A DNA stretch of 64,000 bases from an uncultured Clostridia bacterium (GCA_944412495.1 CALYBL010000017.1:23441-87440); one strand, 5' to 3'. Positions 1-9,155 are shown, counted from the stretch's first letter. Notes: generated by a model not told the origin, from the sequence alone. Numbers and translations are program-made.

Positions 1-1
1 C

Positions 2-115
2 GGCGTGTCTGGCAGCCAGCTGCTGTCGTATCAGCAGAGCGTGGCCGAGGGTACGCAGGTGGAGGCAGGAACAACCATAACGGTGTACTTCCGCCACAAC
101 GATTCCAGCGATTAA
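2..115 (+). CDS. C-terminal end of a PASTA-domain penicillin-binding protein
   Basis: Only the last 37 codons are in the window, ending at TAA 113-115. The readable tail contains the ending of a PASTA repeat (G-T-Q-V-E-A-G-T-T-I-T-V-Y-F), followed by a short polar tail. PASTA repeats bind uncrosslinked peptidoglycan and occur at the C-terminus of class B penicillin-binding proteins of the SpoVD/PBP2x type and of PrkC-type kinases. Because murE follows directly, as in clostridial dcw clusters, a SpoVD-like transpeptidase is the best reading. The catalytic domain is outside the window, so the subtype is an inference. Confidence 0.7.
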   Translation, partial: GVSGSQLLSYQQSVAEGTQVEAGTTITVYFRHNDSSD

Positions 116-184
116 CGGTAATATGTTCTGCCGCCGGCGTTCGGTGCATTATCATGAATAAGGGCGGCATGCTTTTATAAGAGC

Positions 185-213
185 GCCGGAGATGGCCTTG
201 GCATATCTCCGGC
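185..213 (+). terminator. Hairpin between the PBP gene and murE, weak terminator candidate
   Basis: A perfect 9-bp stem (gccggagat, 185-193, with atctccggc, 205-213) encloses an 11-nt loop. The 3' flank is cttctgc, with no T-run, so it may be a pause site or mRNA stabiliser and not an efficient intrinsic terminator. Confidence 0.35.
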
Positions 214-281
214 CTTCTGCGGCATAACGGCACATCAGGCAGATAAAAATATATACAGCATATCAGAAGGAGCAGGTCAGT

Positions 282-1706
282 ATGAGGTTGGGCGATATAA
301 TAAACGCGGGCAATATGTCGGATATCGAAATCACGGGAATAACCGCCGATTCGAGAAATGTCAGGGAGGGCAGCGTGTTTGTCTGCATAAAGGGCCGCAC
401 GGCCGACGGCCACGATTTTGCAAGGCAGGCCGCTGATATGGGCGCCGCCGCGATAATCGCGGAGCACGATACCGGCATACCGCAGCAGGTAATAGTTGAG
501 GACACACGAAGGGCCTACGCGGTGATGTGTGCAAACTATTTCGGCCGTCCCGCCGACAGACTTAAGCTTATCGGCGTCACCGGAACAAACGGCAAGACAA
601 CCGTTACCTTTCTAATAAAGCAGATACTTGAGAAGCTCGGCAGGAAAAGCGGACTCATAGGCACTATACAGAACATGATGGGCGACAGGGTGCTGCCGGC
701 GAAATACACTACACCCGACCCGTATGAGCTCAACTCACTGTTTTCGCTCATGCTCAAGTCGGGCTGCGAGTATGCCGTCATGGAGGTGTCGTCGCAGGCG
801 CTCGACCAGCAGCGGGTTTACGGGCTTCAATTTGAGCAGGCGATATTCACTAATTTCACACAGGACCATCTCGACTATCACGGCACGCTGGAAAATTATT
901 TCGCTGCCAAAAAAATGCTTTTTTCTATGTGCGGCACAGCTATAATAAATAAGGACGACCAGAAGTCGGGCGAGCTTATCGACGGAATAAAGTGCCGTGT
1001 ACAAACATATTCTTTAAAGGACAAATCGTCGGACTTTGCCGCTGAGAATGTTGAAATAAGGGCAGACGGCGTAAGCTACGACCTTGTGCACGGCGGTGCC
1101 TCAACACGCATAACGGTAGGGCTTCCCGGCAGATTCTCCGTTTATAATTCCCTTGCGGCGGCGGCAAGTGCATGCCTTTTGGGTATGCCGGCGGGGGATG
1201 TGGCCGGGGCTATGTCACAGATAGGCGGCGTAAAGGGGAGAATGGAGGTAGTGCCAACCGGCCGCGACTTTACTGTTATAATAGACTATGCCCACACGCC
1301 CGATGCGCTTGAGAACGTATGCAAGGCGCTTGACGGCATAAAGTCAGGGCGGCTTGTCACGCTGTTTGGCTGCGGCGGCAACCGGGATAAGGGCAAGCGC
1401 CCGTTAATGGCCAAAACGGCAGCCGAAAATTCCGACTTTGTCATAATAACCTCTGATAACCCGAGAAACGAGGAGCCCGGCGGGATTATTAAGGATATAC
1501 TCACAGGGCTTGAGGGCTGCGATACTCCATATGTAGTGGTTGAGGACAGGATAGAGGCCATTAATTATGCCGTACAGCACGCTCAAAAGGACGATATAAT
1601 CCTGCTCGCCGGAAAGGGCCATGAGACATATCAGATTCTTAAGGGAGGCAAGGTCATAGAGCTTGATGAGCGCAAAGAGGTTGCAAAAGCGCTGAGCATG
1701 CTATGA
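282..1706 (+). CDS. murE: UDP-MurNAc-tripeptide synthetase MurE (meso-DAP type)
   Basis: Cytoplasmic Mur ligase adding the third amino acid to UDP-MurNAc-L-Ala-D-Glu with ATP. The 474-residue length is normal for the family. The P-loop GTNGKTT lies at residues 101-107, the central ligase domain follows, and the C-terminal domain carries DNPR at 392-395, the motif that in characterised MurE enzymes recognises meso-diaminopimelate in place of lysine. ATG 282 is preceded by aaggag at 267-272, a good spacing. It follows the PBP gene and is the first complete gene of the dcw cluster; the expected next gene, murF, is not adjacent. Confidence 0.95.
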   Translation: MRLGDIINAGNMSDIEITGITADSRNVREGSVFVCIKGRTADGHDFARQAADMGAAAIIAEHDTGIPQQVIVEDTRRAYAVMCANYFGRPADRLKLIGVTGTNGKTTVTFLIKQILEKLGRKSGLIGTIQNMMGDRVLPAKYTTPDPYELNSLFSLMLKSGCEYAVMEVSSQALDQQRVYGLQFEQAIFTNFTQDHLDYHGTLENYFAAKKMLFSMCGTAIINKDDQKSGELIDGIKCRVQTYSLKDKSSDFAAENVEIRADGVSYDLVHGGASTRITVGLPGRFSVYNSLAAAASACLLGMPAGDVAGAMSQIGGVKGRMEVVPTGRDFTVIIDYAHTPDALENVCKALDGIKSGRLVTLFGCGGNRDKGKRPLMAKTAAENSDFVIITSDNPRNEEPGGIIKDILTGLEGCDTPYVVVEDRIEAINYAVQHAQKDDIILLAGKGHETYQILKGGKVIELDERKEVAKALSML

Positions 1707-2045
1707 TTAAGCCGTGCTTAACACGGAGGCATTCTGCATAGCCGCTCAGACGGGCAAAACAGTACCGGCTAAAGCCTTGACTCGGCGTTCCGGTATCCGA
1801 TGCTGACGCCGCCTGTGTCAGGCAGCATTCGTAATAAAACGCCGGCCGGAGCAAAAGCTTTTATAAAGCAATGCGCCTGAGGAGTGTTCCGCTACCTGCG
1901 CCAGCAGAGAAAATATCTTTGATTGACATCGGGCGCATCAGAATATATCATAAAATGTGGAGAATATACCGGACGCGGCCGCAGCATGATAATGCGGCGG
2001 CAAGGAGTGCGCACGGTTTTCGTATAAAACGGAGAGGTGGAAAAT
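1707..2045 (+). other. 339-bp spacer between murE and mraY where murF is usually found
   Basis: No convincing coding region on either strand: the open stretches have no family resemblance and overlap mraY out of frame. The sequence stays as GC-rich as its neighbours to about 1900 and then becomes AT-richer. A purine-rich ggagagg at 2031-2037 serves mraY. No MurF fragment could be recognised, so if murF was lost here no trace is left that the eye can find. Confidence 0.6.
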
Positions 2046-3074
2046 ATGGACGGCATGATTCCTGTTGCGGCGGCGCTTATAGCCTTTGCGGCTACAGCCC
2101 TTTCGGGAAAGATTGTAATTCCAATTCTAAGAAAGCTTAAATACGGGCAGACTATTCTTGAGATAGGGCCGAAATGGCACAAGAAGAAGCAGGGCATACC
2201 GACCATGGGCGGCATTATGTTCATCATCGGCCTGATAATAGCCGTGGCGGCGGTGTTTGCGATAGCGCCCATCATAAACGCTACGGGAATTCTGAATGAA
2301 TTCTCGCGCTCTGAGGACCTCATACCGCTTATCTCCGGCATAGGCTTGGCGATAGGCATGGGCGCCATAGGCTTTATCGATGACTATATAAAGGTAGTAA
2401 AAAAGCGCAATTTAGGGCTCAGCGCACGGCAGAAGACCATGCTCCAGCTCATTGTCGCCGTGGCGTATTTAGTGTCTATCTACATGGGCGGCATGAGGTA
2501 TACGAAGATACCGTTTATCGGCACGATAGACGTTTCGTCGGGGATAGGGCTTGTGTTCTGGCCGATAGCTCTGATATTCATATACGGCTTTGTAAACGCC
2601 GTTAACCTTACCGACGGCATAGACGGGCTGGCCTCGTCTGTTACCTTCATCGTTGCCGTGTTTTTTATGGTGCTTTCGATACTTCAGTCAAGATACGGCT
2701 TTAACATGCTCTCTGCTGCACTGGCCGGCGCGTGTGTGGGCTTTTTGGTCTGGAACATGAACCCCGCCAAGGTGTTTATGGGCGATACCGGCTCGCTCTT
2801 TCTGGGCGGCATGGTGGTGGCGCTCGCATTTGGCTCAGGATATCCGATATTCCTGTTTTTGAGTGGTATAATATATCTTGTCGAGGCCATGTCGGTAGTT
2901 ATTCAGGTGACGTATTACAAGCGCACAAAGAAGCGCCTGTTTAAAATGAGCCCGATACATCATCATTTTGAAATGTCCGGCTGGAGCGAGAACAAGATAG
3001 TGCTTGTGTTTTCGTCGATAACAGTGATAGGCTCGCTTGTTGCGCTGCTGCTGTTTTTGCTGGGCGCAAAATGA
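2046..3074 (+). CDS. mraY: Phospho-MurNAc-pentapeptide transferase MraY
   Basis: Integral membrane enzyme that transfers phospho-MurNAc-pentapeptide to undecaprenyl phosphate to make lipid I. The 342 residues contain about ten hydrophobic segments. Diagnostic motifs are present: the Asp pair in GFIDDY (D112-D113), NLTDGIDGLA starting at N187, MGDTGSLFLGG, and the HHHFE signature at 305-309. I place the start at ATG 2046, eight bases after ggagagg (2031-2037), because the in-frame GTG at 2037 overlaps that binding site. It lies between murE and ftsW, each separated by about 340 bp. Confidence 0.95.
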   Translation: MDGMIPVAAALIAFAATALSGKIVIPILRKLKYGQTILEIGPKWHKKKQGIPTMGGIMFIIGLIIAVAAVFAIAPIINATGILNEFSRSEDLIPLISGIGLAIGMGAIGFIDDYIKVVKKRNLGLSARQKTMLQLIVAVAYLVSIYMGGMRYTKIPFIGTIDVSSGIGLVFWPIALIFIYGFVNAVNLTDGIDGLASSVTFIVAVFFMVLSILQSRYGFNMLSAALAGACVGFLVWNMNPAKVFMGDTGSLFLGGMVVALAFGSGYPIFLFLSGIIYLVEAMSVVIQVTYYKRTKKRLFKMSPIHHHFEMSGWSENKIVLVFSSITVIGSLVALLLFLLGAK

Positions 3075-3419
3075 CATACTGTTAACCGATTATAGAAACG
3101 GACGTGTCCGTGAGCGCGGCGCTTCGGCAGGCGCTTTATTATATATGAAGCTTTGGGCTTTAATAGGCAGAGTCCCATTTTGACGGAGAAGAATTCCGTC
3201 AAAACGTGCCAGGTATTCGCTTTGCGGCGGTGATATGTGAAGGCCAATCAATGCACGCTTGGAACGCATTGTGAGAATAAAATGTGCATTTGAGAAGCTG
3301 CGCAGAAAGTGCTGCGTTTGACCGGCGCGACTCACCTCTGCACATTCGCAGTTGAGGGCTGAGTCTTTTGAATAAAACCCCGGCGTATACCGGAGCTTGC
3401 AGTAAGAGAGGTAATGGCA
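3075..3419 (+). other. 345-bp spacer between mraY and ftsW where murD is usually found
   Basis: No recognisable gene. It contains a perfect 10-bp inverted repeat (ttttgacgga 3178-3187 and tccgtcaaaa 3195-3204, 7-nt loop) with no T-run beyond the arm itself, plus several shorter imperfect dyads. The spacer is about the same length as the murE-mraY spacer, but the two do not look alike in sequence. Confidence 0.6.
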
Positions 3420-4592
3420 ATGGCATTGGACGGAAAAAGGAATATAAAAAGGCCGCAGCGCCAGCCGTCCGAGCGCAGGTTCAGGCTTTTTGAGACCGGA
3501 AAAATGGATATCACGTTTTTTACGCTTGTCGTGGTACTGCTTACCATAGGGCTTATTATGCTTTTCTCTGCAAGCTATGTCTATGCCTATTCCTACTACG
3601 GCAACAGCTACCATTTCATAAGCCGGCAGGCGATTTTTGCCGTGGCGGGAGTCGGCATAATGTATTTTCTGTCACGCGTGGATTATCACATATACAGAAA
3701 GGCCGCGTGGCCGCTGTATGTTTTGTCTGTGATACTGCTTATAGTGGTTTTGATACTTGACCCGGCCGTCGGCGACTTCCACCGGTGGATTGTCATAGGT
3801 CCTATAAACTTCCAGCCGTCGGAAATAGCAAAGTTTGCGATAGTCATTCTATTTGCGCATCTTATCTCCAAAAACTACGACCAGATGAAAAGGTTTACCT
3901 TCGGCATACTGTTTTTGGGGATATTACTGCTCATAGTATGCGGGCTTATAGTTGTTGAGACGCACCTGTCGGCGACGCTGCTTATAGGCATGATGGGCGT
4001 TGTGCTGATGATAGTGGGCGGCATAAAGCTTAAATATGTCGGTATCGCGGCCATTGCCGGCATAGGACTTGGCATATTGGCGATTGTCACCGGGATAGTC
4101 GATTACGGCAGCGACAGGATAACCTACTGGCTGCATCCGGAGGAGGACCCTATGGGCCTTGGCTTCCAGACGCTGCAGTCGCTTTACGCCATAGGCTCGG
4201 GCGGCTTCTGGGGCAGGGGGCTTGGCAACTCCATACAGAAATTTTTGTGGGTGCCGGAGCCGCAGAACGACTTTATCTTCGCCATAGTCTGCGAGGAGGT
4301 CGGCTTTATCGGAGCGCTGGTCATAATCATACTGTTCGTGCTGCTGGTGTGGCGCGGCTTTGTAATCGCCATGCGTGCGCCGGATAAATTCGGCACGCTC
4401 ATAGCGGTGGGGCTCACCTTCCAGGTAGGGCTTCAGGCGGCGCTCAACATATTGGTCGTGACGAATACCATACCAAATACCGGCATATCGCTGCCGTTTT
4501 TCAGCTACGGCGGCACGGCGCTTTTAATGCTGCTGGCGGAGATGGGTGTTGTTTTGTCGATATCACGCAAATGCAATCTGGAAAAGCGATAG
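3420..4592 (+). CDS. ftsW: SEDS-family septal peptidoglycan glycosyltransferase FtsW/SpoVE
   Basis: Polytopic membrane protein of the SEDS family, which polymerises lipid II together with a class B PBP. About 390 residues with roughly ten transmembrane segments; the conserved features include the stretch around HRWIVIGPINFQPSEIAK, the Glu-rich cytoplasmic/outer loop PEPQNDFIFAIVCEE, and the C-terminal LPFFSYGGTALL. Two ATGs are possible (3414 and 3420); gagagg ends at 3411, so 3420 has the better spacing. Position between mraY and murG is the normal dcw place for ftsW, or spoVE in endospore formers; sequence alone does not separate the two. Confidence 0.9.
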   Translation: MALDGKRNIKRPQRQPSERRFRLFETGKMDITFFTLVVVLLTIGLIMLFSASYVYAYSYYGNSYHFISRQAIFAVAGVGIMYFLSRVDYHIYRKAAWPLYVLSVILLIVVLILDPAVGDFHRWIVIGPINFQPSEIAKFAIVILFAHLISKNYDQMKRFTFGILFLGILLLIVCGLIVVETHLSATLLIGMMGVVLMIVGGIKLKYVGIAAIAGIGLGILAIVTGIVDYGSDRITYWLHPEEDPMGLGFQTLQSLYAIGSGGFWGRGLGNSIQKFLWVPEPQNDFIFAIVCEEVGFIGALVIIILFVLLVWRGFVIAMRAPDKFGTLIAVGLTFQVGLQAALNILVVTNTIPNTGISLPFFSYGGTALLMLLAEMGVVLSISRKCNLEKR

Positions 4593-4679
4593 CGTAGCTG
4601 AGCCGCTTTTATCATTTTAGACTTGGTCAAGGCCGTGCTGAGGTGCAGGACTTTGGCAAATATGAAAGAGGTGCTGTGT

Positions 4680-5807
4680 GTGCATATACTGTTTGCCGGC
4701 GGCGGCACGGGAGGGCACATAAATCCCGCGCTTGCCGTGGCGGGATACATAAGGAAGAGAAGGCCCGACGCCAAAATAAGCTTTATCGGCAATGCGACCG
4801 GTATGGAGGCAAAGCTCGTGCCCGAGGCCGGCTATGATTTTTACGGCATAACCGTGGCGGGCTTTCAGCGCAAAATAAGCCTTACTAACATAAAGCGGAA
4901 TATCGGCGCGTTTTATCATATGTTTACCTCGTCTGCAGAGGCGGCGCGGCTGCTTAAACAGCTTAAACCCGACATAGTGATGGGCACAGGCGGGTATGTG
5001 AGCGGACCGGTGCTGAGAAAGGCCGCAAAGCTGGGGATTCACACGGCGATACAGGAGCAGAACGCCTTTCCCGGCGTGACGACAAAGGTGCTCTCGCAGA
5101 TGGTTGACCGGTTGATGCGTGCCATGCCGGAGGCGGAGAAATGTCTCAAGCCTAAGAAGCCGGTGATAGTGACTGGAAACCCGATAAGGGACGAGATACT
5201 CAAGGCGGACAAGGCGAAATCCCGCAAGGAGCTTGGCCTTGACGAGCGTCCCATGATACTTTCATTCGGCGGCAGCCTCGGCGCAAAGCGGCTTAATGAG
5301 ACTATTGCCGACGTAATGCAGTGGCACTGTAGGGACGCGAAATTTTACCATTTCCACGCGACCGGCAAGTTCGGCATAGAGTGGATGCCCGGCCTGCTTG
5401 AGCAGAAGGGCGTCATACTCAAGGATAATCCGCAGATACATGTACAGGAATACATAAACAACATGGACGTACTGATGTCGGCGGCAGATTTAGTTATATG
5501 CCGTGCCGGTGCTATAACCTTAAGCGAGCTTCAGGCGCTGGGTAAGGCGTCTATACTCATACCGTCGCCCAATGTGGCGGAAAACCACCAGTATCACAAC
5601 GCAATGGCGCTGGCAAACAGGGGCGCGGCGGCCGTTTTTGAGGAAAAGGACCTCGATTCCGCCGCAGTTATAAAGAAAATTTCCGAAATTTTGGGAAATA
5701 AAGAAATCCTTAAAAAAATGGAAAACGCTTCATTTTCAGGCGCGATTTTGGACTCAAACGAGAAAATTTACAAGGTTTTGACTGATTTGTACCACTCGGT
5801 GGGCTGA
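4680..5807 (+). CDS. murG: Lipid II synthase MurG (UDP-GlcNAc transferase)
   Basis: Peripheral membrane GT-B glycosyltransferase that adds GlcNAc to lipid I. Starting at GTG 4680, seven bases after gaaagagg (4664-4672), the protein begins M-H-I-L-F-A-G-G-G-T-G-G-H, the glycine loop found at the very N-terminus of MurG; longer in-frame starts at 4623 or 4662 would put unneeded residues in front. The length of 375 residues fits the family. The C-terminal half has the nucleotide-sugar site around SFGGSLGA and the ICRAGAITLSEL helix. An 87-bp gap separates it from ftsW. No murC or ftsA follows. Confidence 0.95.
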   Translation: MHILFAGGGTGGHINPALAVAGYIRKRRPDAKISFIGNATGMEAKLVPEAGYDFYGITVAGFQRKISLTNIKRNIGAFYHMFTSSAEAARLLKQLKPDIVMGTGGYVSGPVLRKAAKLGIHTAIQEQNAFPGVTTKVLSQMVDRLMRAMPEAEKCLKPKKPVIVTGNPIRDEILKADKAKSRKELGLDERPMILSFGGSLGAKRLNETIADVMQWHCRDAKFYHFHATGKFGIEWMPGLLEQKGVILKDNPQIHVQEYINNMDVLMSAADLVICRAGAITLSELQALGKASILIPSPNVAENHQYHNAMALANRGAAAVFEEKDLDSAAVIKKISEILGNKEILKKMENASFSGAILDSNEKIYKVLTDLYHSVG

Positions 5808-5823
5808 CACGGCGCATTTTGGC

Positions 5824-5865
5824 TTCGCATAGTATGGAAATGCAGGGTTACCTGTGCTATGCGAA
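5824..5865 (+). promoter_or_regulatory. Inverted repeat reaching into the murA ribosome binding site
   Basis: ttcgcatag (5824-5832) and ctatgcgaa (5857-5865) are perfectly complementary over 9 bp. The loop of 24 nt itself holds a small cagg/cctg dyad. The right arm ends inside the Shine-Dalgarno run aaaggg (5864-5869) of murA, so a folded leader could limit ribosome access. Alternatively it is a weak terminator after murG, but there is no T-run. Confidence 0.4.
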
Positions 5866-5877
5866 AGGGTGCGTTAT

Positions 5878-7149
5878 ATGTCAAAACTAATAGTGAAGGG
5901 CCGTCAGAGGCTTGAAGGCGTAATTCCGGTTCAGGGCGCGAAAAACAGCGCTCTTCCCATTCTTACGGCAGCTCTTATCAGCAAAGGTAAAAGCGTTATA
6001 CATAACTGCCCGTCGCTTACCGACACTCAGGCGGCGGTGAGCATACTCGAGCATCTTGGCTGCAGCGTAGTGCAGCTTGGCCATACCGTCATCATAGACT
6101 CAACCTGTGCCGACGGCTGCGAGATACCAGACGACCTGATGCGGGAGATGCGCTCGTCAATAGTGTTTTTGGGCGCTGTTGTAGCGCGGTGCGGCAGGGC
6201 AGAGCTTTCGTTCCCCGGCGGCTGTGAGTTAGGGCCGCGGCCGATTGATTTACATCTTCAGGCGCTGCGTCAGCTCGGCCTCACCATTGAGGAGGAGCAT
6301 GGCCACCTTCTCTGCCATACCGATTCACCTCTTAAGGGCTGCGAGATATCACTGCCCATTCCGAGCGTCGGCGCTACAGAGAACATAATGCTTGCGGCGT
6401 GCACCGCCGAGGGCAGGACGGAGATACACAACGCCGCGCGCGAGCCGGAAATAAGCGACCTGGCGGATTTTTTAAACGGCTGCGGCGCGCATATACACGG
6501 TGCCGGGGAAAGCAGCATAATCATAGAGGGAGTTAAGGCGCTGCACGGCGCCGAGCATACGGTAATACCCGACAGGATAGCGGCGTCTACATATTTATCG
6601 GCGGCGGCCGTGACCGGCTCTGATATAACGGTGACAAATATCATACCGGCGCACCTCAGGCCGGTGCTTCCGTGCTTTGCGGAGGCGGGCTGCGGCATAG
6701 AGGTGAGCGGGAGAAGCATACGGCTGACGTCTCCCAAGCGCCTCGGCCGTATAAAGAGCGTGCGGACCATGTTTTATCCCGGCTTTCCCACCGACTCTCA
6801 GCCGACCACTATGGCGATGGCTGCGACGGCGAGGGGCACCTCTGTTTTTGTGGAGACGATATTTGAAAGCAGGTTCAACCACGCCGCAGAGCTCATACGG
6901 ATGGGCGCAAAGATAAAGGTCGAGGGCAAGGTTGCGGTGGTCGAGGGCGTGAAATCGCTTTCCGGAGCCGCGGTAGAGGCCGGCGATCTCCGCGGCGGCG
7001 CCGCACTGGTGGTCGCAGCGCTCGCGGCTGAGGGAGAAACGGTGATAAGCGGAGTGCATCACATAGACAGAGGCTATGAAAAAATAGAGAGCGCCCTGTC
7101 TTCGATAGGTGCTGATATAGAGAGGACGGAGGACGCTCAGGAGGAATAA
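5878..7149 (+). CDS. murA: UDP-GlcNAc 1-carboxyvinyltransferase MurA
   Basis: First committed step of peptidoglycan synthesis: enolpyruvyl transfer from phosphoenolpyruvate to UDP-GlcNAc. The 423-residue two-domain protein has K22-N23 in the GAKNSALPI segment and the catalytic cysteine at residue 116 within PGGCELG, the fosfomycin target, so fosfomycin sensitivity at the target level is expected. The start at ATG 5878 has aaaggg eight bases upstream; an upstream in-frame start at 5854 would lie inside the hairpin loop. Clostridia often carry two murA copies; this is the one linked to murG and ftsQ. Confidence 0.95.
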   Translation: MSKLIVKGRQRLEGVIPVQGAKNSALPILTAALISKGKSVIHNCPSLTDTQAAVSILEHLGCSVVQLGHTVIIDSTCADGCEIPDDLMREMRSSIVFLGAVVARCGRAELSFPGGCELGPRPIDLHLQALRQLGLTIEEEHGHLLCHTDSPLKGCEISLPIPSVGATENIMLAACTAEGRTEIHNAAREPEISDLADFLNGCGAHIHGAGESSIIIEGVKALHGAEHTVIPDRIAASTYLSAAAVTGSDITVTNIIPAHLRPVLPCFAEAGCGIEVSGRSIRLTSPKRLGRIKSVRTMFYPGFPTDSQPTTMAMAATARGTSVFVETIFESRFNHAAELIRMGAKIKVEGKVAVVEGVKSLSGAAVEAGDLRGGAALVVAALAAEGETVISGVHHIDRGYEKIESALSSIGADIERTEDAQEE

Positions 7150-7190
7150 CCCATCTCCGGGAGAACGGATATCCAAACGAGTGATTGTTG

Positions 7191-8804
7191 ATGAAAAGAG
7201 AAGTAAATTTCAGCTCTCAATCGAATAACGGCGGACGCAGAGCCGGAAGTCAAAGCAGCTCTGCGTCAGGCGGCGGAACGAGCCGGGCAAAGAGCGGCAG
7301 AAGGTATGTGCAGCCGGGCGAATATGATTATTTCGGACTGTACAGCGATTCTGCCGCCGACAGTGCGTCCGGCAAAATTGGCAATGGCAGTGCCTCGGCG
7401 GGCGGCCGCACAGAAAAATCCGCAAACAGCAAAAATAAATCAGGCTCTGCCGGAGGGAATAAAAAAGCAAAGCCTGACGGCAAGAGCACCGCGAAAAAAT
7501 CACCCGCGGCAAAAAACAGCTCCGGCGAGAAAAAGCGGACGGAGCCCGCACGCTCCTATAACAGCCGCGCAGGCGCTGCGTCATCGGGCAGGGAGCGGTC
7601 AGGTGCTCTGACGAAGAACGCACAGACGGCACAGAGAAGCTCAGTAGGACGCGCAGGAAATGCCGCCGGCAGCGGCTTGCCACAAAGGAAAACGGCGGGC
7701 GGCACATCAGGCTATGGCAGCAGGCGCAGCGGTATGCCGTCATCGAGTAAAATTGAGGGCATGGAGGGCGCCGGCAGAGCCGCGCCGGCAAGCGGTACGT
7801 CCGGGAGCGTGCGTCCGGCGGCCAGACCGTCAGGCGCTGCTGGAGCGAGAAGCGCCAATCCGATAACGGACAAGCCCGCTCGGAAAAGCGGCAGAAAAAA
7901 CAAGAAAAAACGCCGGCGGCACGGTTCGCCGATACTGCTTTATATTATGCTGATAGTCGTTGTGCTGGGAATATCGGCGGCGCTGTGCTGCACAGTGTTT
8001 TTTGGGGCTGAAAGCATAGAAGTAGTCGGGACAAGCCGTTACAGCGCAGAGCAGATAATCTCTGCCTCATCACTGAAAACGGGTGACAATATCTTTGTCA
8101 CCGGCAGGTCCGGCGGCGAAAGCAATATTGTGACACAGCTTCCGTATATACGCTCGGCCGAGATATCTTACACGATATTCCCGCCCAAATTCGTCATAAC
8201 GGTGGAGGAAACGCAGGCAAAATATGTGACGGAGGACAGCAGCGTTATTTTAGACGGTGAGCTTAAAATTCTCGATACAGCCGCCGCGCCCGAAGCCGAC
8301 CGAACTGGTCTCACAGTATTAAAAGGCATCGAGCTCACATCTCCGGAGAGCGGTAAGACAGCGGTGCTTGCAGATGAAGATACGGCCAATGCTCTGAGCC
8401 AGATAACCGAGAGCCTTGCGCGGCACGGGATAAATGATGTAACCAAGATAGATCTAAGCGATGCGATGGATATACGCATAACATATCAGGGCAGGATATA
8501 TATGCTTTTCGGCTCGACGGCAGAGCTTGAATACAAAATGTCATATGCCAAGGAAATGCTGGTTAATCAGCTCGCTTCCTCGCAGGAGGGAAAGCTCGAT
8601 TTGAGCTGGCTGGTGTCCGGAAATTCGACGGTGTATTTTACGCAGGGGTCGGTGGAGATGTTTGAAGCCGAGCCGGCGGCACCTGATGCCGGCGGTGTAT
8701 CATCTGAAAACGGAAGCTCCACAGAAAGCACCTCGCCGGCAGTGCCATCTGAGGACGGTGCTGTGCCCTCCGAATCTCCCGCGTCGGACGGCACACAGGA
8801 ATAG
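7191..8804 (+). CDS. ftsQ: Division protein FtsQ/DivIB with very long disordered tails
   Basis: Bitopic membrane protein of the divisome. Residues 1-230 form an unusually long Ser/Ala/Gly/Lys/Arg-rich cytoplasmic tail that ends in a strongly basic K/R run; the single transmembrane segment spans about 247-271; a POTRA domain begins near AESIEVVG, then the FtsQ/DivIB beta domain. The last 50 residues are rich in Ser, Glu, Pro and Thr. At 537 residues it is about twice the usual length. The start region is TTG-TTG-ATG at 7185-7193 with only a weak binding site; ATG 7191 is chosen. It follows murA by 41 bp and precedes ftsZ. Confidence 0.85.
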   Translation: MKREVNFSSQSNNGGRRAGSQSSSASGGGTSRAKSGRRYVQPGEYDYFGLYSDSAADSASGKIGNGSASAGGRTEKSANSKNKSGSAGGNKKAKPDGKSTAKKSPAAKNSSGEKKRTEPARSYNSRAGAASSGRERSGALTKNAQTAQRSSVGRAGNAAGSGLPQRKTAGGTSGYGSRRSGMPSSSKIEGMEGAGRAAPASGTSGSVRPAARPSGAAGARSANPITDKPARKSGRKNKKKRRRHGSPILLYIMLIVVVLGISAALCCTVFFGAESIEVVGTSRYSAEQIISASSLKTGDNIFVTGRSGGESNIVTQLPYIRSAEISYTIFPPKFVITVEETQAKYVTEDSSVILDGELKILDTAAAPEADRTGLTVLKGIELTSPESGKTAVLADEDTANALSQITESLARHGINDVTKIDLSDAMDIRITYQGRIYMLFGSTAELEYKMSYAKEMLVNQLASSQEGKLDLSWLVSGNSTVYFTQGSVEMFEAEPAAPDAGGVSSENGSSTESTSPAVPSEDGAVPSESPASDGTQE

Positions 8805-9155
8805 AATTTATCCGGCTGCGGCAATGGGCGTATAGGCTGTCATGTTTTTGAAAATGTCGAATAATAAGTAATCGGCGGCGACAGCTATGAAAAATAAATG
8901 TCGGATGAGGCGGGCTTTACCGTGATATTATGAAAACATTGTCACATATGCGTGTTTATTGCCGGAAATAACCAAAATATATTTTTTTGTACAAATATAT
9001 TAAATTCACTAAAGATAATTTTCTGATAAAACAAATATTTTATTAAAAAATGTTATTGTGTTTTGAAATATATTATGTTAATATATTCTTTGTATAAATG
9101 GCTTGTTATCAACATGATGGAAATATATTATAATCAACCTTAAGGAGAGATTTAC
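8805..9155 (+). promoter_or_regulatory. AT-rich ftsZ upstream region
   Basis: 351 bp without a gene. The left third has the composition of the cluster, then from about 8940 to 9150 the DNA becomes very AT-rich with repeated TATTAT/TTAATA elements, as expected of a strong promoter region. The best-spaced pair I can read is TTGTTA (9103-9108), 17 bp, TATTAT (9126-9131), with an overlapping TATAAT at 9129-9134. This would let ftsZ be transcribed apart from the murein genes. The exact promoter is an inference. Confidence 0.5.

Noticed and set aside
185..213. Hairpin before murE considered as a riboswitch or T-box leader.
   Set aside because: It is a single simple stem in a 166-bp spacer, with none of the conserved elements of a T-box.
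1871..2140. An 89-codon frame overlapping the mraY start.
   Set aside because: It runs into mraY in another frame, has an arginine-rich, unnatural composition and no binding site; it is a shadow frame.
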